From assembly GCA_004009845.1 (NCBI GenBank), contig RMBW01000241.1, positions 1-21,504 on the forward strand: a stretch of DNA of 21,504 bases. The letters run 5' to 3'. The DNA comes from Davidsoniella eucalypti. Taxonomy: Eukaryota; Ascomycota; Sordariomycetes; Microascales; Ceratocystidaceae. The notes below the pieces were generated by a model. That model made no database searches. It was not told the DNA's origin and saw nothing but the letters and a program-made list of their open reading frames with translations. Shown in pieces: positions 1-9,239 of the stretch. Position 1 is the stretch's first letter. Each line of letters begins with the position of its first letter. The position numbers and the translations under genes are program-made.

Positions 1-1729
1 GTGTACTAGCATTGCACATCACGTGACTTACCTCGACTCTATATAATAACACCTCCATAACATTTCCTTCATAGACCCCTATTAATAAATCACCCATCTC
101 CCTTCTGTCTCAATATATCTTAATGTTTAGATAGATTGAAATTTGCCACATTATGGCCTGTATATACATAGCTAAGGAAGAGTAAACACTTAGAGCGCCT
201 TTTTAGCCAAGAGTCGCTATCTGAGTAACTGACACCAAGTAATAGGAAGATCAAGAAGTAACAAAGAGTAGGATGCAGGTATGTAGAGAAAAGTCAGGGC
301 CTGCTTAGAAAGTATGGAGTGACAGAGACTAAAAGAAAGTCAAAGATGGTACTTTTATAGATGTCTATTGGTATGTGCCTATTATAACTAGTTCTCTTTG
401 CATTTCTTGATCTTAGAATTAACCTTTTCGGGGTTTCTTTTCGGTGTTTTCTTTTCTTAGCTGCGACTACTAGGCACATTAATATTGGCTCGATTAAGCT
501 CCTTCGCCCTACTTACTGTTTCTACCACTCTACAGTTTATAGCAATAGACAAGATTATTAATATTACATCATAGTCAAAGAATAAGAATTATACATATAT
601 TACATATACCTAAGTATTTGAAAGCCAATTACAGAGACAAATGGTCTGGAAAGGAGAGTAAGAGTATATCAAAAACATCAGTAGGTGCTTTTAATTGAAA
701 TATATTTTCTTTTCTTGACTGTGCTAGTGCCTCTACATATAAATATTGATACTGATCATTCTTCTGTTTGTAGTCTGTATACTTGCATTGTCATGGAACC
801 TTCATAAGCTCTTGTTTTACATCCCTCTTTTATTTAATATGTGAACTAGATTTATCAAAAATAATTGTCGGTGGGTAGAGAAGGTTTAGAGATGTTTTGG
901 TAATAAATGATAATGTACAATTGTAAGGTCCTTAGCTAAATGTTGTGATTTTAGTGAATTACGGTACACTTACAGCACACTTTTCAGTATTTAATACTTT
1001 TCCTTCGTATTCCTTTTGCCTTTGCCTTTCCTTTATGTAACACCGGAAGTTAAGGGTGGAGAGAAAAGGATTCATTACTTGTACGTAGAGTGTATAAGTG
1101 TTATCTCGTAGTTATGTTTATTCAAATAACCAAAAACAATTTACCAAGGTGGAAATGGAGGACATTTTATTTGTTATAGAAATACCCTAACCCTATAATG
1201 AAAAGAAACACAACTCATGATAAACTCAGTAACTAACGGAACAACGAATATCAGCAAGAAGTGATGTTCAGTCAAGTTAGTTTTACCTGTTCCCCGCAGT
1301 ATGGATTACTCGGCATTCGAGAAACAAAATCAAAGCTAACATTTGACAGAGTGCGCATTCTTGAAGTCATAAATTAGCTATCTAAGGTGGTTGCTAGGTA
1401 TCATTTTAAGTCTTATTTTTAAACAATTAAATTTATATTCGTGGGCATTGCTGTAAATGGGCCATTAGAAAGTGGACCAGTTTTAGTGCTAAGCCATTAC
1501 AACTACACGAACATAGTACCAAACGCTACTGTATGAATTTATAGTGACTAAGATTGTTGTGTATAATAGGTACTAGGTTCACTTTTATATAATCAAATGA
1601 TTAACAAATTTATGCTTTTCAAAGTAGAAAACAAGCATTTCTCAACTTGCATGACACCTAATTAGTAACTAAATAACAATTAATAAATTTAAAAAAAAAT
1701 AAACCAACTAACTAACATACATAACTATA
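1..1729. other. AT-rich geneless region
   Basis: No open frame here resembles a protein family I know, and the longest frames are short and AT-rich. The first bases (TGTACTAGC, then a TATATAATA box near 41-49) resemble the start of a fungal LTR, but the other edge cannot be placed. A two-unit telomere-like motif (CCCTAACCCTA) lies at 1185-1195. I see no tRNA or other RNA gene. Confidence 0.6.
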
Positions 1730-1761
1730 ACGTACTTCACCACTTCGCGGGCCACTTTTCC
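1730..1761. repeat. Left terminal inverted repeat of pogo-type element
   Basis: Thirty-two bases identical to the reverse complement of 2782-2813. The repeat begins ACGTACTTC and contains a GC-rich core (CGCGGGCC) that stands out from the AT-rich flank. The host dinucleotide TA precedes it at 1728-1729. Confidence 0.95.
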
Positions 1762-1819
1762 AGACTACCTAACTTGCAACCCTCATAACTCCACGAAAAA
1801 GTGGTCAAATCAATTACTT

Positions 1820-2733
1820 CTACTCGGAATCCGATGAACTACTTGCATCTATCGCCTCTGGGCAGGTCATTGCATTGTGGCCGGCCTTACGACAGATGCC
1901 ACAGTGCCGCGTGCTCGTTTTGCGCCGTATTGACGACCCCTCCCCCGCACCTTTGTCTCGTCCTTCCTGCTCAACAACGCCCTTCTCCACCAAAAGCTGG
2001 CTGGCTTCCTCACCGGTAAGAGGTCCCGAATCCTGTAATCGGGTTCTTTTGGCCCGACGGCGTTTCGAGAGGGCTTCGTTAGCCTCTCGAAGTGCCTTGA
2101 CCTCACTGGACAAAAGTGTAAGCTGGTGGTTAACAGCTACCGTAGCCTTGGCCAATTGGTCAACAGGCTAAATTCGGTGTTGGAGAGCTTCCTTGATGCT
2201 TGGTCACTCGATCCTTGATGAGAGTCGACTGTGAAATGGCCTCCAAAGCCCGTCTCGTCGAAGTTGTAGAAATCGCAGTCCTAGATAGCGTACTTCGCAC
2301 GCATGTTGGTGACCAACCACGCGTCCAACACATGGGGATCTTCTTGCAAAGCCCTTTGGTAGTCGTAAATGTGAGAGAAACGCGTACAGAGCTCTGGTTG
2401 TCGTGCAACAAAGCGGTCGGTTCCGATGAGTTGAAGGTCGCGTATCTCGAGAAAACGATTGGCCATATCTTTCACGTCAACCCTCCAGGGGGAAAACCCT
2501 CTTGCATCTAGCTGGAAGATATATTGAAAAATCGACTCCTCTTCACTCGGGGTCAAAATCGGCAAGCCGTGGGTTCTATCGGCATCATCAAAGGCTCTTC
2601 CAGCTATTCTGTACTGGAGCGTCGTTCGTGGGACATCGAATAGCTTTGTGAGCTTTCAAATACTCAATCGCGGTGTCGTTCGCTTTGCTTCGATCACAAG
2701 AATGATTTGACACTTGAGGAGAAGGTTTGGCAT
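1820..2733 (-). pseudogene. Fot1/pogo transposase remnant, catalytic core deleted
   Basis: Reading from an ATG at 2733, the frame gives an N-terminal Psq-type helix-turn-helix ending in FDVPRTTLQYRIAGR, then a CENP-B/Tc5-type HTH (LTPSEEESIFQYIFQLDARG to KYDYQRAL-like IYDYQRALQEDP). It then enters the DDE domain at YNFDETGF, which carries the first catalytic Asp. Immediately after this the sequence jumps to the C-terminal region (STLIKDRVTKHQGSSPTP), so the rest of the DDE core, with the second and third acidic residues, is gone. A frameshift near 2165-2175 leads to the tail frame: coiled-coil-like basic region KALREANEALSKRRRAKRTR and a zinc knuckle CGICRKAGHNAMTC (CX2CX4HX4C). In-frame stops lie at 2658-2656 (TGA) and 2283-2281 (TAG). 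The protein would normally bind the TIRs and excise and insert the element; this copy cannot. Confidence 0.9.
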
Positions 2734-2781
2734 CGTAAGTGCGTAAGTAAATGCGTCTTGAAGTTGGAGTGGTGGTGGCGG

Positions 2782-2813
2782 GGAAAAGTGGCCCGCGAAG
2801 TGGTGAAGTACGT
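2782..2813. repeat. Right terminal inverted repeat of pogo-type element
   Basis: Perfect inverted copy of 1730-1761, ending GAAGTACGT, followed by TA at 2814-2815 that matches the TA on the left side. Confidence 0.95.
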
Positions 2814-5141
2814 TATTAGGATAGAGATGATAAGACCGAAGGGGCGATAATTTGATGATTAGGAATTATTGTTTCAACCTTGATAAATAAACTGCATTAC
2901 CGTAGCGGTGAGCTCAGTGTGAAGACCCAACCCTGATAAACGGCATAACCATGATGACAATATAGAAAATTCCAGAGACATTTATACCAATTAGTACTCA
3001 GATTATAGAAAATTATGATGTATTTGAATCCCGCTTGTAGAATATACTTGATTTATCTAGTCAATTGCGGTATTTGAATATAATTGAGCTTTTTTGAAAT
3101 CCCCAAGTAGACTTAAACTCTTTTTCTAACATGAAAAAGAGAAAGGATCCAAAGCTAAGAGCTAAAACAAGCTGAACTGTTATTACCGATATCAAGAGAT
3201 CTTTTGGTTAGCTGTGACAAGATGGCCCCTTTCTCATTTGATTACCAATATGTAATGATTCTGTAGTTTGTTCATTTGTTCTGTGGCAGGAGTGTCTGTT
3301 TAGTTTGCCCCCGGTTTATAAATCATCATGATCAAATGACCTAAAACCCATTTTCTCAAGCCGTGGGTTGTTTATAATTGAAATTGAAGGATGAGGGATT
3401 GAGAGAAGTCAACCTATCTTTGAGTTTAGAGATGGCTTACGATCAAATAGAAGTTGATTTAGGAACATCAAGTGTATCAAGTATTTTGATATTATCATTG
3501 CAGAGTTTGGCAAGAACTCAAGTGATCGAAATAATTGTCACATACTCACTGTCTGGTGTCAAAATTGTGCCGATAACAAAAGTTGGGACTTTTGATATCA
3601 CCAAGTAGAACGTAGAGTTGCTAAAAACCCAGCCATATACAGTCTTTTATAGTAGGGTATGTAGCTAGCTATGAGTACTGGCATAGTGAATACAAGTCGT
3701 ATTATTCTATAGTGCCGCTTAATGTTCAAGGTGGACATTATTGCTGTTGGTAGAACCTGAAAGATTATGATACATAATGATACTAATATTGTTTACTACT
3801 GGTATACAGATCAATATTGTATCAAATGCACAACGAAACTTTCGAACTTCTAAGATTGAAGCCACACTGTTAGATACCTTTGCAAATTCACCAATACAAG
3901 GTAGCATAGTATTCTATATAAAGGTGGCTATACCATTGTTTTAACTGAGGAGTAAAGAGAAGAGGATTGTATATACAACTACAGTGATATGTTAGTTCCA
4001 AGAGCAACTCAGTTCATAATCGCTATATCTATCATTATATATGTACTCTGACTTTCTCCAGTATTGTCTTAATAATGTGTGATACCGGCATACAGAGCAG
4101 CCATATACAAGCGAAATAAACAATATTTATAGAGCTCTAAGGTGAACTACGGCCACACAATAACAACTGATGGACATGTCCGTTTAGCTCAACAAATATC
4201 TATATAGTCTTTATACGCTTGCAATGAAACGCAAGTCGTCAATTATCAATGAAACAAAATACTTAACGTTATTAAAAACATACGAGAAGGACTACCACTG
4301 AGCTTAGTGTGTCTATATCAGATTCAGCTTTAGTTCTATGTCTGGTAGATAAGTAATTCGGTGTTGCTCTCTACTATCGCCGAGGAAAGTAGTTGACGGA
4401 TAGCATTGACAACATGAGAAATACTTAACGTTTTTGCCATTCTAAAACCTTTGTAATCTTTGTTATCACTGCATCCTTTGCATCAAAGATTTTAGCTCAT
4501 GTATATGGCATTCAAGACTTAGGCAATAGACTCGGGTTGAAACTGCTTACAAAGTTGGGAATTTTTATCCATAACTATATACTTCAAAAACAGTCATCAT
4601 TTCACAGGATAAATATTGTTTATAATTGCCCTATACAGTGTAGAAAAGGCAATCTTCTTCTCTTGGGTATCTTCTTTCATAGCTGATGCCAGAATCATAT
4701 CTTCATTTGTTAGTTCAGCTTCCGGGCCACAATAACAGCATTTATACATAACGTAGGCAGATATCACGTTTTAGTCATACAATACCTAGTATCAATACAA
4801 ATAACATGAGACATAAAATAAAAAAGATACACCTCGAATGCCATGATTCCCATTTTAGTTGATGATTATGATTCCACTTCAACTCGTCCCCATCTCCACT
4901 AGTGATCCAGGTAATCATTATAATTCTATTCTTTCTCACAATATAATTTCTCTAGTGACATGACATTTCTACATAGAAGGTTATACACCATGTTTTGTTT
5001 TACAATGATGCGGACTTCCCCACCTATATATCACAGATGCCCGGTAAGCGAGCATGTCGATCACTTCGGTAGTTTGATATGCCAAGCTTTATAACGAAAA
5101 CAAACAATTTGTCTTATTGAGGAATACACGATCCACAGCAT
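2814..5141. other. AT-rich geneless region
   Basis: About 2.3 kb rich in TpA with stops in all frames. The two longest frames (3378-3608 plus, 3719-3907 minus) have no motif, no compositional shift and no similarity I recognise, so I do not call them. The region could be an old mutated retroelement, but no domain can be read. Confidence 0.6.
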
Positions 5142-6340
5142 CTACATGATGACCGTGCCAACCAAATGTAAGTTCGACGTCCACCGTTCCCTATCCAGCC
5201 AAAGTCTTGGTAAAGCTTTGATCCCACAGCATACATTCTGGTACCCTGTTGCATCTCCAATGAGCTTGAGAATGCTCATAGAGTATTCCCGATTTTCGGC
5301 CTTTTGCGCCTCCGCTGCGGCAATAAATAGCGGCCATACTACTGTATGGCTTCCAGGCGCCTCGAGATCTAACTGACTGAGCAGGTCTCGTATTCGGACA
5401 ATATTCCCACTCAGCTTAAGATCGGGGTTTTCTTGGCTGGATGGAAGTTCACGGCAATGTAGTGTGAAGAACATAGATTTCGAACGACAGCCGGAATATG
5501 TTTTCTAGTATCTGAATATGGCTTCGGAGTTTGTCTTTAGGTGTTTCTAAACAGATGATGGCTTCCACTGGCCAAGTCTTGCCTGGTGGTCGGGGTGCAT
5601 ACTGCTCGATACTAGTCAGGGGTGCAAATAGAACTCTAGTGAAGCTCTCGATAGCGCGTCCAACGTCAAGAATCGGGAGTGTAAAAAATGGAATTCTATA
5701 ATGTAGTCAAACTATTGTTAGTCTCCTTCCTTGGAGTTTGATCCTGCGTACTGTCTCGTTTGGCAACTCATACCAGCATTTACATCTACCGCAAACAAAC
5801 TAGTAGTGCCGGGGGTAGAGTGGGGGGGATAGGAACTACTACTGTGACACAAACGACTTTAGCAGGTCCTTGTTCTCAGTCGTATGCTAGATTCGTTCCT
5901 GACACAGCGCCAGTACGAAAACCCGCAAACCCCGTTGACTAAATTTCTGTTCTATCAAAGTCGTTTGTAAAGCAGGACTAACCCGCTCCTTTTCATTAAA
6001 AACTTGGCTCAAAAATGCTTCTTCCTGCAGAAGTGGTAGGCATATGTTTTGATTTTGAAAGAGTAACTGCGCCCACCACGGCTCGAAAAGCTTTTCTACT
6101 ATCTTGAGTTTTTTGGCACTGGGAGACGTCCGACACCACCATTCCAAGAGGCTGTTTCTTGACACAAGCAAAGATAACAGGCCCTGCAGCAGGGTTGGCC
6201 TGAGGCTTAATCACCCACATAATTCCAGTCGACGGGTGTAACATTACCAGATAGTCAGCCAAGACTTGAGAGTCATGGGGTCCAATTATATGGGCGTTTC
6301 CTCCCTCCTCGTCTTTGATCAGAAGTGAAGTCTGTTTATT
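5142..6340 (-). pseudogene. Zn2Cys6-type fungal transcription factor, decayed
   Basis: Fragments on the minus strand line up in order with the fungal-specific Zn2Cys6 regulators that carry a Fungal_trans_2-type domain. About 6335-6125 reads TSLLIKDEEGNAHIIGPHDS, followed by SQVLADYL. Across a frameshift near 6120, about 6120-5950 reads KLKIVEKLFEPWW and LPLLQEEAFLSQVFNEKERV. After a stretch with no homology, about 5690-5465 reads ILDVGRAIESF, AIICLETPKDKLRSHIQILE and IFRLSFEIYVLHTTLP. After another frameshift, 5474-5142 reads HTVVWPLFIAAAEA, GYQNVCCGIKALPRLW and RWTSNL, with a TAG stop at 5144-5142. The N-terminal binuclear zinc cluster (CX2CX6C) is absent, and most of the middle homology domain appears deleted. 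The locus cannot encode a DNA-binding regulator. Whether it once regulated the adjacent permease, 352 bp upstream on the same strand, is only a guess. Confidence 0.75.
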
Positions 6341-6692
6341 AGTGCCTGTTTTTGACTTAGGTTTTAAGATTTTTTTATATTTATATAAAGGAATTTATAA
6401 TCCCACAAAGAGACTCATTTAGTAGGACATTTTGTTCCAACAATCATCTGAATGTAGCAATAAAAACAAAGTCCATGATGCAAACTGAATCCAAATCGGA
6501 TCCCCCAAAAACAAACGTGAGCCGTAAGGCATGCCACAACAAAGTATTTAATATACTTATGCTGTATAGAAAGATAAAGACCAATCCCAAATATGTAATT
6601 GTCTAACAACAAAACAGCCATCACCTTCCATCACCTTCCATCATCACCCGAACATACTCGATTTCCCGGACGCCAGTGAACACCTTCCACCA
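6341..6692. other. Short intergenic region with duplicated permease 3' end
   Basis: This lies between the regulator remnant and the permease stop codon. A 70-aa minus-strand frame at 6415-6624 is hydrophobic but AT-rich and has no recognisable family, so I do not call it. The right part (6622-6692) holds short direct repeats copied from the permease end. Confidence 0.6.
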
Positions 6693-6704
6693 TTACCCGA
6701 ATAT
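6632..6704. repeat. Mosaic duplication of permease 3' coding end
   Basis: Positions 6657-6682 repeat 6768-6793 (part of the permease C-terminus encoding FTGVREIE) with one mismatch in 26. Positions 6632-6655 repeat 6681-6704 (the stop-codon region) with three mismatches in 24. A short tandem of ATCACCTTCC adjoins it at about 6620-6641. The copy therefore looks like a duplicate of the gene end with its middle removed, lying just past the stop codon. Confidence 0.75.
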
Positions 6705-8963
6705 GCGATCAAGCACACGATCGTAGAGGCCAAGGTTTGTCTCCGGAATGTAACTGTTCTCATATTCCTCGATTTCCCGAACGCCAGTGAACAGATCGAC
6801 TTCCTCTGGGCGGCGCCAAGTTGTCCTCTTGACGATTTTGTACACGATGAACATGACCGGGAAGACACCGACCATGGTGTACGAAAACAGAAACGTCGTG
6901 ACACTCCAGTGACCGGGGAGAAAGACTGCGTAGCCACCAACAAATGTCATGATGATCATACCGACCAGGGAGTACCAGGCGGCAAAGGGCTGGAAAGCAC
7001 TGGTGTACGGTAGGGTATTCCGGTCGACACCCTGCGTCTTGCAGGCGTAGAAAAAGGCTAAGTATGCCGCGCTCATCACTGCAAAGTTCATCAGCTGTGC
7101 CGCAGTGACCAGAGACACAAACCACGTCAGAACCTTGGCCGAGCTAGAGCTGAGCTGAAGGAAACTCAGGAAAGCAACAGCCAAAACGGCAGCAGTACAG
7201 TAGTACGGCACTCCGTCTTTGTTGCAAGTGACGAAGAAGCGCGGCGCCTTTCTTTCTAGAGCTAGATCAAGAAGAGAACGGGAAGCACAGTATACGTAAC
7301 TGTTTCCGGCACTCTGTGAAATGAATGTGGTTAGTTGACTATATTTTGAAGAGATAAAAAACAAGGGAGAGAAGACAAGGGATATGACATGTGTGTAATC
7401 TATAGAGAGGTTGAACTTAACGAACGCAGCTGTACAAGTGCATTGATGATGTGGGGCAGAACTCCAATCTTGAGGCGAGCCATGGCAACGACATAGCTAT
7501 TGGTATGTGTTAGTAAAACGGAAACCCAAGAGAGCCTAATCTAATTCGATAAAGACTTGGAAGAACTTACGGGGAAGCCGCGGCACCTGGCTTGTCGTTG
7601 AGGAACGCATCGATAAGGGTCTGATCGTCGTAGGGAAGCAGGATTCCAACACACAGCGCACCCAGGATGAAGAAGACAGTTAGACGATAGAAGACGGCGT
7701 TGTAGGCCTTGGGCAAGACTTGACGAGGGTTGATCGTCTCTCCAGCTGCCATGGAAACGTAGTCGGGACCAGCAATGATAAAAGAGGCCTGAATCAGGCA
7801 CTGCATGAAACTAAGGAAGTACCCCAACTTTCCTGGGTAGTATAACGTGGTGAAGGCACCAGGATCTTTCCAGTAGCGGAAACCGAACCGATCACCAAGA
7901 GGATTTCCACCCAGCATGACGATGAAGGTGAAGATGATGAGAGCAATGATCAAAATCATCTTACCCAGGGCGGCCCAGAATTCGACTTCACCTGACAGCC
8001 AGGAGGCTGATGACTCCATAGAGAACGACGATGATGGCAATGATCACTCCAGTAGGAATGGCTTCAGTCCAATACTGGATGATGACATTGCAGGCGACGA
8101 TTTCAAACGGAACCATGGCAGCTTCGAAGATGAAGAAGTTCCAGCCAGCAGCAAAACCAAAGGCCACATCAATGTAGCGACCGGCAAACGTGATGAAAGG
8201 CGATGAGATGGGCAGGTATGTGACCATCTCTGCCATGGAAGTGGTGACCGCAAGGATAATGGTACACCAGATTGAAAAGGCAATCAAGAGGGAGGCGGGG
8301 CCACCCGCAATGAGACCTTTGCCTATTTGAACCTATAAGACGACAGACAAAATGGTAAGCGAGCTGGTAGGCTACAACGATATGTCGGACAGACAGGGCA
8401 GAAGGAACATGAAAGGATATATGTAGCCATCTAACAGTGTGACTAGCTGTCTATTAGCAAACCGTTACTTATACTTACGTAGAGGGCGGTTCCAATGGTA
8501 CCACCAATGCCTGCATGAGAAGAAGCATATTAGTCAATCAATCGAGTAATATAGGGCGGGAGGTTGCTTTGAGGGACACAGCGGATATTCCAAGGGAATG
8601 GAAGCGATATGGAAGATCGACCGTGGGGCAATGGCTGTGCTACAGGGAAGAAGGCAAGAAGAACAATGGAAGACTGCAGAGAAAGGGTGGGGATGGTAGA
8701 TCTGTTGGAAGGGCGGATTGACAAGGGGGAAGAGCTGCTAGGGGGGACAATAGAAGTGGAAAACACTTACCAATCAACTGGATATGGGGAGACCTCAGCT
8801 TGCGGTGCGTATGGTCCTGGTTCGAGCTCTCATTGTCAGTGAGGACAACGGGCGAGTCGGTTGACGACGAGCTGAAGAAGGTCATCAATCCCCTTTTCTC
8901 GGAATCGGCTACGTCGGCGACCGCCGTCGATTTGCCCGGAAGGGACCTGACGTCACGAACCAT
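6693..8963 (-). pseudogene. YAT-family amino acid permease, five exons, two frameshifting deletions
   Basis: A fungal amino acid permease of the APC superfamily (proline/general permease type), a 12-helix plasma-membrane proton symporter. Exons by splice signals: 8963-8771, 8510-8479, 8332-7571, 7496-7422 and 7313-6693; introns of 260, 146, 74 and 108 nt have GT..AG ends. Exon 1 encodes a hydrophilic cytosolic N-terminus; exon 2 completes IGIGGTIGTALY. Later motifs include FIFEAAMVPFEIVACNVI, GPDYVSMAAGETINPRQVLP, AGNSYVYCASRSL, FVSLVTAAQLMNF and the usual C-terminus EEVDLFTGVREIEEY to LDRIFG. The ATG at 8963 sits in a favourable CCACCATGG context. Two lesions: at 7990 the frame meets TGA where the family has about three more residues (VR-xYG-EVEFW), best explained by an 8-nt loss; near 7431 a 4-nt loss precedes the last intron. 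Without them the protein would be about 564 aa, the family size. As it stands, translation ends after 189 aa. Function is sure at family level; the substrate is not readable. Confidence 0.93.
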
Positions 8964-9052
8964 GGTGGAGATTGTGATTGGTAAGGCAAGATCCTGATCT
9001 GTTATAGAAGTGGGCAAGGAGAAGGACGAGGGTGGTAGCTGATATATAGGTG

Positions 9053-9064
9053 TGATAACGATAA
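9053..9064. promoter_or_regulatory. Tandem GATAA sites upstream of permease
   Basis: TGATAA at 9053-9058 and CGATAA at 9059-9064 lie directly side by side about 90-100 bp upstream of the permease ATG. HGATAR is the known target of AreA/NIT2 GATA factors that activate nitrogen-catabolic permeases. The motif is short, so the assignment rests on the pairing and on the gene type. Confidence 0.4.
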
Positions 9065-9198
9065 TAGTTATTGGAGAAAGAGGCAAAGAAGCACAAAGTA
9101 AGGAATATGAAGGGAAATACTGATTGAGAAAGACGAGGTTGTTGTAGATGGAGTCAAGACAGGTGAATCTGAGTTTTGGGAGTGGATATGCTATGCTC

Positions 9199-9204
9199 TT
9201 TATA
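9199..9204 (-). promoter_or_regulatory. Possible TATA box of permease gene
   Basis: TATAAA on the minus strand, 236 bp before the permease ATG and followed by a pyrimidine-rich leader. This is a plausible core promoter for the formerly active gene. The region is fairly AT-rich, so a chance match is possible. Confidence 0.35.
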
Positions 9205-9239
9205 GAACACGATATTGTTGGGTGGCTATAAAGAGACAA

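Larger units (their letters stand above)
1730..2813 (-). mobile_element. Non-autonomous Fot1/pogo-type DNA transposon
   Basis: This is a 1084-bp element bounded by perfect 32-bp terminal inverted repeats (1730-1761 and 2782-2813, starting ACGTACTTCACC) and flanked on both sides by TA (1728-1729 and 2814-2815), the target duplication expected for Tc1/mariner-pogo elements. Inside, on the minus strand, are the two ends of a Fot1/pogo transposase with the catalytic core missing. Autonomous Fot1-like elements are roughly 1.8-2 kb, so this is an internal-deletion derivative. It cannot make its own transposase, but the intact termini mean it could be mobilised by a full-length relative elsewhere in the genome. 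That it was moved in trans is inference; the termini, TSD and deletion are visible. Confidence 0.93.

Noticed and set aside
1185..1197. Telomere-like CCCTAACCCTA
   Set aside because: Fewer than two full CCCTAA units in AT-rich DNA can occur by chance. It is not evidence of a chromosome end.
4078..4089. TGTGATACCGGC shared with 12458-12469
   Set aside because: A 12-base match is expected several times by chance in 21 kb, and similarity does not extend.
8515..8842. Plus-strand frames over permease intron 1 and exon 1
   Set aside because: They are antisense to a well-supported exon and intron and show no motif.
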